DNA of 61,495 bases, taken from the NCBI GenBank assembly GCA_020630955.1, contig JAHDIE010000011.1:10105-71599 (forward strand), read 5' to 3'. The notes under the pieces were generated by a model. The model saw only the letters and a list, made by a program, of their open reading frames with translations, made no database searches and was not told where the DNA came from. Below are positions 7,802 through 16,315 of the stretch, in pieces. A program made the position numbers and the translations under genes. This DNA comes from Saprospiraceae bacterium (lineage in GTDB: Bacteria; Bacteroidota; Bacteroidia; Chitinophagales; Saprospiraceae). Position 1 is the stretch's first letter; each line of letters starts with the position of its first letter.

Positions 7802-9388
7802 TCATTTCAAGACTTTTTGGGTTTCCCATTCCACCAAAGGCGATCTATAAAATTCAACGCCCATTTTTTGTAGATAACCAGAATGCTTGGCCAATCTTTT
7901 ACTATAATCATCCCACGAACGGTCCTTGGATGGAGTCCAACCAATCTCTGCATATCCCAGTAATCTTGGAAACGCCAAATATTCAATATCATCTAAATCC
8001 TCTATTGTCTCTGACCATAAAGGAGCTTCAATTCCTACAATATTCTCTTTTGCCAATCCATCTATATAAGTATCAGGATCCCAATCATATCCACTTTTTA
8101 CATCAATCAAAGCAGCCCAATGCAAGCCCAAAGTACTTGTACTGTCATATTTCATATCCAGATAAGCCTTTTTCGCCGGAGAAAGAAGAATCTTTCCTCC
8201 TTTCTCTTGACCACGAATAGCATTTTCTTTGGTATGCCAGTGTTGCGCCAAAGAATTTCCTTCGAGATCACCTGCTGTAAACTCATCCCAACCCATTGGA
8301 ATTTTTCCATGCTTTTTAATGATAGCAACTGCTTTATTTACGAAAGTGAGATACTCGTCTTTAGGTGTCACATGAGATTCATCTCCTCCCATATGAAAAT
8401 ATGGGCCTGGAGTCATGGCAGCAATCTCTCCTACTACCTCATCTACAAATTGGTAAGTTAATTCTTTGTCTACACACAAGGTCGAAAAACCAACTTCAAT
8501 GCCTGTATACAATTCTCGCTCTTTACCATCACAATTGAGCTCAGGATAAGAAGCCAATGCAGCATTAGTATGCCCAGGCATATCTATTTCAGGGACGATT
8601 GTAATGAATCGATCTGCAGCATACCGAACCAATTCCTTATAATCTTCTTGTGTATAGAATCCTCCTGTTCCTCCACCTACTTCAGTACTCCCACCATGCT
8701 TGGTCAGATTGGGCCAGGATTTAATTTCGATCCTCCAACCTTGATCATCGGATAAGTGCAAATGCAGATAATTAATCTTGTATGTAGAAAAAACATCGAT
8801 ATATTCTTTTACTTCCGCTAAGCTGAAGAAGTGTCTGGCAACATCCAACATGGTTCCGCGATATTCATAATTCGGGGCGTCATTGATGGTTCCTGTAGGA
8901 ATATAAACATTCCCAATGTTATTGCTTGAATTCAACTGAATCAGTTGTTTAAGGGTTTGCCACCCTCGATAATAGCCTTCTGGACTTCCAGAGCTGATCA
9001 CTATTTGGTCTTCATTTATATCAAGATTGTACTTTTCACGATTTGCCTCCACAGTTGTAGCTTTCAAGACAATTGCATCTTTGCTAGCTCCTTGATTTGT
9101 ATTTACTTTTAGGGAGTTGCCTGTTAAATCATTCCATTCTTTGGAAATCTGATCAGCGACTTTCTGAGAAAGTGATTGTCCTTCCTGATAACTAATAGCC
9201 ATCGCAGGTTTCAATTTAAAGCTACTAGATCCATCCACCACCGAGTTTGGCTTTGGAATCAACGGGGCATTTTGAAGAGACATTTGGGGTCTTTCTTCCT
9301 GTTGGCAAGAAATACCCATAATTGCAATAAATAAAACATAGAAAATGGATTTTAAATTCCGTTGCAAGTTATAATTAGAACGATTCAT
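7802..9388 (-). CDS. Beta-N-acetylhexosaminidase lipoprotein, glycoside hydrolase family 20
   Basis: Exported hexosaminidase that removes terminal GlcNAc or GalNAc from chitin oligomers, glycans or peptidoglycan fragments. ATG at 9388 is preferred to the TTG one codon upstream. The signal ends in a lipobox, FIAIMGISC, near residue 28, so it is a lipoprotein. A GH20b-like N-domain (about 40-165) precedes the barrel, which opens with YRGTMLDVARHFF and SYLHLHLSDDQGWRIEIKSWP-like strands (INYLHLHLSDDQGWRIEI). The catalytic Asp-Glu pair is seen in FHMGGDESH near 335-342. A tryptophan-rich WSETIEDLDDIEYLAFPRLL segment lies near the end, as in active GH20 enzymes. Length is normal. Confidence 0.93.
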   Translation of the reverse strand: MNRSNYNLQRNLKSIFYVLFIAIMGISCQQEERPQMSLQNAPLIPKPNSVVDGSSSFKLKPAMAISYQEGQSLSQKVADQISKEWNDLTGNSLKVNTNQGASKDAIVLKATTVEANREKYNLDINEDQIVISSGSPEGYYRGWQTLKQLIQLNSSNNIGNVYIPTGTINDAPNYEYRGTMLDVARHFFSLAEVKEYIDVFSTYKINYLHLHLSDDQGWRIEIKSWPNLTKHGGSTEVGGGTGGFYTQEDYKELVRYAADRFITIVPEIDMPGHTNAALASYPELNCDGKERELYTGIEVGFSTLCVDKELTYQFVDEVVGEIAAMTPGPYFHMGGDESHVTPKDEYLTFVNKAVAIIKKHGKIPMGWDEFTAGDLEGNSLAQHWHTKENAIRGQEKGGKILLSPAKKAYLDMKYDSTSTLGLHWAALIDVKSGYDWDPDTYIDGLAKENIVGIEAPLWSETIEDLDDIEYLAFPRLLGYAEIGWTPSKDRSWDDYSKRLAKHSGYLQKMGVEFYRSPLVEWETQKVLK

Positions 9389-9429
9389 CAATCAAATTGG
9401 TTTTAATTTGAGCAAAAAGATAAATGAAT

Positions 9430-9460
9430 TATTGGAATATTGGGCCCAATTTGACCAATA
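9430..9460. promoter_or_regulatory. Nested palindrome between divergent genes
   Basis: A perfect 12-base palindrome ATTGGGCCCAAT (9439-9450) is flanked by a second pair of the same half-site, TATTGG (9430-9435) and CCAATA (9455-9460). Both pairs share the ATTGG/CCAAT core. A TACTTTTG box on the minus strand (9486-9479) would place the hexosaminidase start point just ahead of it. It may be an operator for the hexosaminidase, the divergent MutS-like gene, or both; no regulator is visible nearby. Confidence 0.4.
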
Positions 9461-9528
9461 GTAGAAGATATAAATGTACAAAAGTACCCCAAACGAAATT
9501 ATTTTAATTTTACCGCAGAATTTGACAC

Positions 9529-11322
9529 ATGAACTTACAAGAATTATACCTTTCTCGAAAGAAAAGATTCGAGTCAACAGCAAAGTTATTAGAGGCAAAA
9601 TATAACCGACTATCCATATTAAGATTGCTTATCCTTGTTGTAGGTTTTTCTGCAGTAATCTACATTTTTCAAAATCATGCTGTTTGGGGCCTTTTTTCAC
9701 TTATTGCTTTCTTGGTAATAGCAGTAAAGTTTATCATTTGGCACCAAAAGCTAAACAAGCAAAAGGATCATAATCTATACTTATCCGCCATTAATACAAA
9801 CGAACTATCAGCTCATTCGGGCAATCATAGCTTTTTTGATGGAGGAATAGAATTTGTGGATGCTTTACATCCTTATAGTTTTGATCTAGATTTATTTGGA
9901 GATCATTCGCTATTTCAATTCTGCAATAGAACAGTAAGCGCTATGGGTAAGTCAATGTTAGCCAAAACTTTAACCACAGAGAGTAGCCTTGATCTTATAC
10001 TTCAAAGACAAGAAGCCACTAAAGAACTTGCTGAGCAAATAGATTGGCGACAAAACTTTCAGGCCCTTGGGAATGGAATTGAAGACGATCCGAAGGATAT
10101 AGAAGAATTGAAAAAATGGCTTCAAGAGCCAAGTAAAATCATCAACAACAAGTTCATTGCAATACTTCGATACATTGCGCCATTATGCTCTTTTATCGCC
10201 TTGTATTTAGCATTTTCTCAACCTTTGTATATCGTTATATTGTGTCTCATCCCAGCTTTGGTTTCTTTGAAAATAACCCTTGACGACATCAATGAAATCC
10301 ATAAAAAAATCAACAAATTAGAAAAAGTACTGGCAAAGTATTCTATGCTGCTCAAGCATATCGAAGCACAAAATTTTAATTCACCACTACTTCAGGAATT
10401 CAAAGAAAAATTAAAAACCCAAGATCATCTTTCATCAAAGGCCATTAAAAAACTTTCATACATCATCAGCCAAATCAATGTCCGATATAATTTCTTTGCC
10501 ATCTTTTTCAACATACTTGGACTTTGGGATATACAATGGGTGATAAGCTTAGAAAGATGGAAATTAAAACACCAAGAACTTGCCCCAGCTTGGCTTGAAT
10601 CCATTTTTAATTTTGACTCTATCATTAGCTTATCCACAATGGTTTATAATCATCCTGATTGGAGCTATCCAAAAATCACCACCGATGCACAATTGATTGG
10701 TAAGAGCTTGGGTCACCCCCTTATCCCCAGAAGTGAACTGATCACCAATGATTTGATTATGCCTACAACAGCACATATCAAATTGGTGACAGGATCCAAT
10801 ATGGCAGGAAAAAGCACCTTTCTAAGGACGGTGGCTATTAATATAGTTTTGGCACTGACTGGGACAAAGGTATGTGCAAAAGAATTTTCTCTCCCTCTGC
10901 TTTCTGTATATTCCAGCATGCGGACCACCGACGCTTTGCACGAAAATACATCTTCTTTCTATGCGGAATTAAAACGACTAAAAATCATCTTGGATGCCAT
11001 CGAAGATGATCGACAAGTTTATTTTCTATTGGATGAAATTCTGAAGGGCACAAACTCAAAAGATCGACACACGGGATCCAAGGCACTGATCGAACAATTG
11101 ATCAAAAGTGGTGGAGCAGGAATCATTGCCACACATGACCTAGAATTGAGTTCTTTGGAAACTAAATACAATGGCAATTTAGAAAACCTCTGCATGGAAG
11201 TAGAAGTAAAAGGTGATGAATTAGAATTTGATTATAAAATAAAAAAGGGAGTTAGTAAAAGTTTCAATGCCACTACTTTGATGAGAAATATGGGAATTCG
11301 AATTTCTGAGGAACTGATGTAA
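9529..11322 (+). CDS. Membrane-anchored MutS-family ATPase
   Basis: A 597-residue protein with the MutS core and ATPase but with membrane helices in place of the mismatch-binding domains. Two hydrophobic helices lie at about 31-70 and further hydrophobic stretches near 208-245. The MutS core-like segment follows FDGGIEFVDALHPYSFDLDLFGDHSLFQFCNRT. The ATPase has Walker A TGSNMAGKSTFLRT near 420-433, a signature region SSMRTTDALHENTSSFYAELKR, Walker B VYFLLDEILKGTNSKDRH near 495 and a histidine switch GGAGIIATHDLEL. Such proteins are common in Bacteroidota and are usually annotated as MutS-like; no mismatch-recognition domain I (Phe-x-Glu) is present, so a classical mismatch-repair role is unlikely. 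Confidence 0.88.
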   Translation: MNLQELYLSRKKRFESTAKLLEAKYNRLSILRLLILVVGFSAVIYIFQNHAVWGLFSLIAFLVIAVKFIIWHQKLNKQKDHNLYLSAINTNELSAHSGNHSFFDGGIEFVDALHPYSFDLDLFGDHSLFQFCNRTVSAMGKSMLAKTLTTESSLDLILQRQEATKELAEQIDWRQNFQALGNGIEDDPKDIEELKKWLQEPSKIINNKFIAILRYIAPLCSFIALYLAFSQPLYIVILCLIPALVSLKITLDDINEIHKKINKLEKVLAKYSMLLKHIEAQNFNSPLLQEFKEKLKTQDHLSSKAIKKLSYIISQINVRYNFFAIFFNILGLWDIQWVISLERWKLKHQELAPAWLESIFNFDSIISLSTMVYNHPDWSYPKITTDAQLIGKSLGHPLIPRSELITNDLIMPTTAHIKLVTGSNMAGKSTFLRTVAINIVLALTGTKVCAKEFSLPLLSVYSSMRTTDALHENTSSFYAELKRLKIILDAIEDDRQVYFLLDEILKGTNSKDRHTGSKALIEQLIKSGGAGIIATHDLELSSLETKYNGNLENLCMEVEVKGDELEFDYKIKKGVSKSFNATTLMRNMGIRISEELM

Positions 11323-11417
11323 TTTAACTACGCAAATCAGGAATTTCAAAATGGTAGAATCAGACTTGCCATTCAGAAAGTGATTACAATTTTAAATACA
11401 TCTTAAACAAAAAACTG

Positions 11418-11810
11418 ATGAATTCAATGAAAGTACATTTCCCATTTTTGATAACAATCACAGTGATTCTTTTTGCTTGTAAGAGCAATTTCAACTCATT
11501 CAATTTTTCAGTCTTAACGGAGGACAATCATATTGTTCTTATTTCTCGGACTGCTAATGATTCAATTCTTGAGGAATTTTTTGAATCTCAAATAAATCAC
11601 AACTTTAGAAAGTTAATCCTATCACATTCTAATGAAGATAAATTAGTTGTAGAACAAAATAACAAGGATGACTTTTTGGTGCTTCTTACCTTAAGGCATG
11701 AACAATTTGTAATTAAAACACCCATTAAGACCTTAACAGAAGTCGCTGAAATCATGAAAGAATATCTTGCTTCCAAAGATGATATCATGAAGAATATTAA
11801 ATTCCATTAA
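11418..11810 (+). CDS. Small hypothetical lipoprotein
   Basis: I do not recognise this 130-residue protein. A short hydrophobic signal ends in the lipobox-like VILFAC near residue 21, so export and lipidation are likely. The remainder has alternating beta-like and helical stretches and no conserved catalytic motif. It lies 95 bases after the MutS-like gene on the same strand and 190 bases before the YheT-like hydrolase; nothing ties it to either. Confidence 0.6.
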   Translation: MNSMKVHFPFLITITVILFACKSNFNSFNFSVLTEDNHIVLISRTANDSILEEFFESQINHNFRKLILSHSNEDKLVVEQNNKDDFLVLLTLRHEQFVIKTPIKTLTEVAEIMKEYLASKDDIMKNIKFH

Positions 11811-12002
11811 ATAGAAAAAACCAATAATTTAGTCTCATTACGTCTAGCAATAATTAAGGTCTTTCCATCCAATCGTAAAGAAAGATTAACCACTCTTAGG
11901 TTTATAATTTTCCAACTCTTACCATAATTTTCTATTCGAATGATGTATTATGATTAATTTTGTAAAAACTAAATGTAATTAAAGCAAAAACCAAAAATAC
12001 TT

Positions 12003-13028
12003 ATGCCGGTTATTGACAGTAAGTACAAACCGGCTAATTTTCTGTTTAGAAATACTCATTTAAATACGATCTATGCATCCCTTCTGCGTCGTGTCCCAAA
12101 GGTCAAATTCGAACGGGAGAGGATAATTGTGGATGATATTGATTTTTTGGATCTAGATTGGTCAGCTTCTAACCGAAAAAAATTGGTCCTAATTCTAGCA
12201 GGACTCGAAGGGAAGTCTCAGAGTTTGTATTCAAGAGCTGCTATCCATCACTTTAATAATCAAGGTTGGGATTGTGTTTGCATGAATTATCGAGGATGTA
12301 GCGGAGAACCCAATAGGCTTTTGAAAGGATACCATATGGGAGCAAGTGCTGATGTCAAAAGCACCATAGATCATATTCTAAAGAATTCCGACTACAAAGA
12401 AATTTCAATCATCGGATATAGTCTTGGAGGTAATCTGGCTTTAAAATATGCCGCTGAAGAAGGTGATAATATTCCTAAAAAAGTAAAATCAATAGTGGCT
12501 TTCTCTGTCCCATTGGATATAAAAAAGAGTCATGAAAAACTAAGTAAATGGTATAATTGGCATTACCTAAAGTGGTTCATGTTTCCATTAAATGTCAAGG
12601 CAAATCGAAAGAAAAAACAATTTCCGGGTAAGGTAGATAATTATAATGGCTTCTTTATGTCTGGTGATTTCCTTTATTTCGATACTCATTTTACCGCTCC
12701 CGCAAATGGCTTCTCAACAGTAGAAGATTATTGGAATAAAAGTAGCAGTAAATCATTATTGCATCAGATCAAAATCCCGAGTCTAATAATTGCTTCTCAT
12801 GATGATAGCTTTATTTCAAAAAATTGTATTCCATTCCAAGAAGCTAAATCAAACCTCTTCCTCAATTTAGAGGTTTCCCAATATGGCGGACATTGTGGTT
12901 TCATCCGTAAGTTTTTCGAAAAGACTTGGTGGATGGAAGAACGTGCCCTCCAATTCATCAAGCTGCATAAAAACAAAACATCTAAAAACCAAGTAGAACA
13001 AACTGAATTTGTGAGCAATGAATTCTAG
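12003..13028 (+). CDS. YheT-family alpha/beta hydrolase
   Basis: Alpha/beta-hydrolase of 341 residues resembling E. coli YheT and eukaryotic ABHD1/3 proteins. The N-terminal PANFLFRNTHLNTIYASLLRR matches the family's start. Nucleophile Ser140 lies in GYSLGGN, the acid is probably in IASHDDSFI near 265, and the His is in GGHCGF near 297. Substrates are likely esters or lipids, not determined for this family. It overlaps the next gene by 11 bases and is probably in one transcript with it. A TAATTTTG box about 40 bases upstream (11956-11963) is a possible -7 element. Confidence 0.88.
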   Translation: MPVIDSKYKPANFLFRNTHLNTIYASLLRRVPKVKFERERIIVDDIDFLDLDWSASNRKKLVLILAGLEGKSQSLYSRAAIHHFNNQGWDCVCMNYRGCSGEPNRLLKGYHMGASADVKSTIDHILKNSDYKEISIIGYSLGGNLALKYAAEEGDNIPKKVKSIVAFSVPLDIKKSHEKLSKWYNWHYLKWFMFPLNVKANRKKKQFPGKVDNYNGFFMSGDFLYFDTHFTAPANGFSTVEDYWNKSSSKSLLHQIKIPSLIIASHDDSFISKNCIPFQEAKSNLFLNLEVSQYGGHCGFIRKFFEKTWWMEERALQFIKLHKNKTSKNQVEQTEFVSNEF

Positions 13029-13722
13029 TAATGAATTAAAAATCATTTACGAAAGTGATGAATTGATTGCCATCAATAAACCTCATGGACTGCTCGTCCA
13101 TCGATCCAGAATTGCCAATGATGCAACAATTTTTGCTCTTCAATTGGTTAGAGATCATCTCGGACATTGGGTCTACCCTGTTCATCGGTTGGATAGAAAA
13201 ACATCTGGCGTTCTGCTTTTTGCAAAGTCAGAAAAAACCAATAGCATTATTCAACAACAATTTAGAGAACACCAGGTAAAAAAAACTTATAAAGCAATCG
13301 TTAGAGGATATGTTCGAGAATCACTAACCATCGATTATCCACTTACAGAAAATGGTAAAACACAGGAAGCAATGAGTCATATAACCCCACTTCAATATTT
13401 TGAAATTCCCGTTCCATTTGGAAAATTTAAAACCTCTAGATACAGCCTCATCCAAATCAACCCTAGCACAGGAAGATTCCACCAAATCAGGAAGCACATG
13501 AAACATATTTTTCATCCCATCTTGGGTGATCGACCTCATGGCTGCAACAAGCAAAACAAACTATGGAAAGAAAAATTTGGTTTGTCTAAAATGATGCTTC
13601 ACGCTAGAGAACTTACTTTCCAGTGCTCAAAAGGAAAGAAAATAAAAATTCAAGCCACTGAAAGTGACGAGTTTTTGAGAATTTTGACCATTTTGGAATC
13701 CACTCATACTCAGAATACCTGA
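13018..13722 (+). CDS. RluA-family pseudouridine synthase, TruC-like
   Basis: Converts a specific uridine in tRNA or rRNA to pseudouridine. Its 234 residues lack an S4 domain and begin directly with the catalytic domain (IIYESDELIAINKPHGLLVH), as in TruC, which modifies U65 of tRNA. Catalytic Asp59 is in VHRLDRKTSG; the later motifs RFHQIRKHMKHIFHPILGD and MLHARELTFQC also match. The 11-base overlap with the hydrolase gene indicates co-translation. An RluA or RluD-like specificity cannot be excluded. Confidence 0.88.
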   Translation: MNSSNELKIIYESDELIAINKPHGLLVHRSRIANDATIFALQLVRDHLGHWVYPVHRLDRKTSGVLLFAKSEKTNSIIQQQFREHQVKKTYKAIVRGYVRESLTIDYPLTENGKTQEAMSHITPLQYFEIPVPFGKFKTSRYSLIQINPSTGRFHQIRKHMKHIFHPILGDRPHGCNKQNKLWKEKFGLSKMMLHARELTFQCSKGKKIKIQATESDEFLRILTILESTHTQNT

Positions 13723-13845
13723 CTTTTGAGGTTTAAAAATTTTGAATTTCGGACTTGCAGGCCATCTGACCATCTAGGCATCAAGTCATTAGTCCCCTCT
13801 TTAGTTTCAATCAAAATCAAGATCTTTCAAAATAAAAATAAATAG

Positions 13846-13853
13846 TACTTTTG
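13846..13853 (+). promoter_or_regulatory. Candidate -7 promoter box for the SGNH hydrolase gene
   Basis: TACTTTTG matches the Bacteroidota -7 consensus TAnnTTTG and lies 20 bases before the ATG at 13874. The upstream TTG box is poor (TTTC at 13825-13828), so the call is tentative. Confidence 0.3.
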
Positions 13854-13873
13854 AAAAAACTCAAACTGAGCCT

Positions 13874-14554
13874 ATGAAAAGTATAATAATAATGTGCATC
13901 CTAAGCTTCGTAAGCCAGACGCTCTTTGCCCAAGATTGGCCTAATTTAGAAAGATATCAAAGTGACAACATGAAAGTAAAGAAAAGCATTGTTGACGATC
14001 GAGTTGTATTTATGGGGAATTCAATTACGGAAGGTTGGATTCAGACGAGACCTTCTTTCTTTGAAGAAAATCCATACATCAATCGCGGGATTGGCGGTCA
14101 AACAACCCCTCAAATGTTGATTAGATTTCGACAAGATGTAATTGACCTTTACCCAGAGGTCGTTGTTATTTTAGCAGGGACCAATGATATAGCTGGTAAC
14201 ACAGGTCCATCCACGCTTGAAATGATTTTGGACAATTTAAAGGGTATGGCAGAGATTGCAGAAGCCAACGGCATAAAAGTTGTTCTATGTAGTGTCATGC
14301 CTGCATTTGATTACCCTTGGAAACCAGGTATGGAGCCTAATATTAAAATACCAGCTCTCAATGAAATGATCAAGCAGTACTGTATCGAAAGAGATTATAC
14401 ATACTTGGATTATTTTTCTGCCATGGATGATGGCAAAGCAGGAACTCGGGAAGAATTAACCTATGATGGTGTGCATCTCACGGAAGATGGATACAAATTT
14501 ATCGAACCAATGGTTCAAGAAGCCATTGAAAGAGCAAAAGAAAACGACAAATAA
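13874..14554 (+). CDS. Secreted SGNH/GDSL hydrolase
   Basis: A 226-residue esterase of the PAF-acetylhydrolase IB-like group. The signal peptide ends at about residue 20 (SQTLFAQ). The four SGNH blocks are clear: block I FMGNSITEGW with Ser50, block II NRGIGGQTTPQML with the Gly, block III LAGTNDIAGN with the Asn, and block V YDGVHLTEDGY with Asp and His near 200. Typical members act on acetyl groups of carbohydrates or short-chain esters. It is 2 bases from the next ORF, a lipoprotein, so the two probably work at the same envelope site. Confidence 0.92.
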   Translation: MKSIIIMCILSFVSQTLFAQDWPNLERYQSDNMKVKKSIVDDRVVFMGNSITEGWIQTRPSFFEENPYINRGIGGQTTPQMLIRFRQDVIDLYPEVVVILAGTNDIAGNTGPSTLEMILDNLKGMAEIAEANGIKVVLCSVMPAFDYPWKPGMEPNIKIPALNEMIKQYCIERDYTYLDYFSAMDDGKAGTREELTYDGVHLTEDGYKFIEPMVQEAIERAKENDK

Positions 14555-14556
14555 TC

Positions 14557-15426
14557 ATGTTTAATTACAAATACTTCTCCATTGCTTTATTCTTCCTTTT
14601 TCTATATGCCTGTAATACAGAAAATAATGAAAGCACCGATAAAAATGCATTAAAAAAAGAAGCTATTACAAGCAAGGATCAGATTTATGGAACTTGGAAA
14701 ATTTCTGAAGTTGATAGTATTTTCGATGCTAAAAACAAAGATGCAAAGCTAAGAAGTAAAATAAAATCTCAAGGCCATCTTTATAGTTTCTTTTCTGATC
14801 AAACTGGAAGTATTGTAGAAGGAAAAAAATACCAAGGAACGAAATGGAAGCTGGATGGTAGCACTATTCATCTAACAAGAATTCAAGAAGGGTTAAATAA
14901 AATGGAAGAGATTAAACTTAAAAATATTCAATGTTATACCAAGGTAAAGCATCCCTTTTTTAGTGCCGAGATCGAAGGTTTAGGTATGTTTCAATTTAGA
15001 CAATTAACAGCTCCAATTAGCAATATAAATGAAGACCCTTATCACCCCATCAATAATCAATGGAGAGTAACAGCATCAAAGTCCGAAACCTACAAACAAA
15101 TGAGACAAAGGCTCTATAATTTTACGCAACATTGTCATTTCTTATTCAAGTCTGCATTAGAAAGAGGTCAGAACAAGGTCTTTTCTGGAAATACCGCTTC
15201 AATATACAAATACTATGATGGTGCAATCGCACTTGTTGATGGTGGAAAAGTTCCATCTGCGTGGATATCAAACTTTTACTCACCCGACGAAGCCATGGAT
15301 ACCTGGTCAATGGCTAAGAAGTATTTCAAAAACAACATGATTCGAAAAACTTCCAACGGTGGTTATGTAGTTGCAAATGAAGCAATATTCAGAGATCTCT
15401 TGTCAAAAATGGAAAAGGATTTATAA
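14557..15426 (+). CDS. Hypothetical lipoprotein with lipocalin-like N-domain
   Basis: A 289-residue lipoprotein: signal and lipobox FLFLYAC near residue 19. Residues about 45-150 look like a lipocalin-like beta domain (IYGTWKISEVDS, then TGSIVEGKKYQGTKWKLDGSTIHL). Residues 165-289 form a separate mostly helical domain (NQWRVTASKSETYKQMRQRL, DEAMDTWSMAKKYF) I cannot place. It follows the SGNH hydrolase by 2 bases and is surely in the same transcript. Confidence 0.7.
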   Translation: MFNYKYFSIALFFLFLYACNTENNESTDKNALKKEAITSKDQIYGTWKISEVDSIFDAKNKDAKLRSKIKSQGHLYSFFSDQTGSIVEGKKYQGTKWKLDGSTIHLTRIQEGLNKMEEIKLKNIQCYTKVKHPFFSAEIEGLGMFQFRQLTAPISNINEDPYHPINNQWRVTASKSETYKQMRQRLYNFTQHCHFLFKSALERGQNKVFSGNTASIYKYYDGAIALVDGGKVPSAWISNFYSPDEAMDTWSMAKKYFKNNMIRKTSNGGYVVANEAIFRDLLSKMEKDL

Positions 15427-15435
15427 TCTTATTTT

Positions 15436-16248
15436 TTAATGCCTGTAAGTCCCATCCGGCAATACAGTCGGGAAATTATATTCTGGATTGGTCAACAAAG
15501 CGTAAACCTCAGGATCCATTTCCATAACCAGTTCCTTTGTGTTCAATTTCCATTCATGAGATATTTCATCGAACCGATTAGACTGGCCTCCAAGGATAGA
15601 AGTTAATGCCCAATAAAAATATTCTGTTACCATACAGTCATATTCACAAGTATGATCATCATAGGTATACCACGCATTCTCTGGATATTCATTTGGAATA
15701 TTTTCAAATAGTCCTCCTCGAGCGAGATCCATTGCTGAAGCAAGGGAAGAACCTTGTTGTTCTCCAAATACTTCAGGATAAGCCTGAGAATATCCACTAT
15801 GCGAGATAACGTGCCACACTTCTTCTAATGAAGCATCAAAACGGCCTGTTTGACCATTCATATGCCAATCAATAACCGTTTCATCAGAGCCCAAATCTTG
15901 AGCATCAATAGTAATTTGGGATTGTTTTTTCCACATAAATAAGGCTGCATTATTATCGAGTAAAGCATCATATACATTTGAGTTGTCTACTACACCATCC
16001 TCATCATTGTCTAAGTATTGCGCCATAATATTGGCAGCATGCAATAGCTTCTCATCAGGAACTTGCTTGTAGGCATAAATAGGTATATTAAAAACTTCCA
16101 CTTTCCTATTGGTCTTAGTAAATCCTGAATCAGAATGTGCAACAATAATAAAATTAGGATCACCTCCTGGATCAATAGAATTGTTTTCTCTACCACATGA
16201 GAAAAAAAGTAAGACAGTTAATACAAGTAAGCTCTGCAACCTCGTCAT
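15436..16248 (-). CDS. Lipoprotein with EF-hand-like loop and metallopeptidase-like HxxxH
   Basis: A 270-residue lipoprotein (lipobox LLFFSC near 18). A calcium-loop-like DNDEDGVVDN lies near residue 75, and a motif EEVWHVISHSGY near 135 has two histidines spaced H-x3-H and preceded by glutamates, reminiscent of gluzincin-type metal sites; further His and Glu are in DDHTCEYDCMVTEYFYW. A family of secreted proteins with this pair of motifs occurs in marine bacteria, but no activity is established as far as I know. It converges on the preceding lipoprotein gene with only 9 bases between stops. Confidence 0.55.
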   Translation of the reverse strand: MTRLQSLLVLTVLLFFSCGRENNSIDPGGDPNFIIVAHSDSGFTKTNRKVEVFNIPIYAYKQVPDEKLLHAANIMAQYLDNDEDGVVDNSNVYDALLDNNAALFMWKKQSQITIDAQDLGSDETVIDWHMNGQTGRFDASLEEVWHVISHSGYSQAYPEVFGEQQGSSLASAMDLARGGLFENIPNEYPENAWYTYDDHTCEYDCMVTEYFYWALTSILGGQSNRFDEISHEWKLNTKELVMEMDPEVYALLTNPEYNFPTVLPDGTYRH

Positions 16249-16315
16249 TATTTTTATTTGTCAAACGATAAGAATTGATGGAAAATTATGAAGAAAAAAA
16301 TAAAACCAAGAAAAC

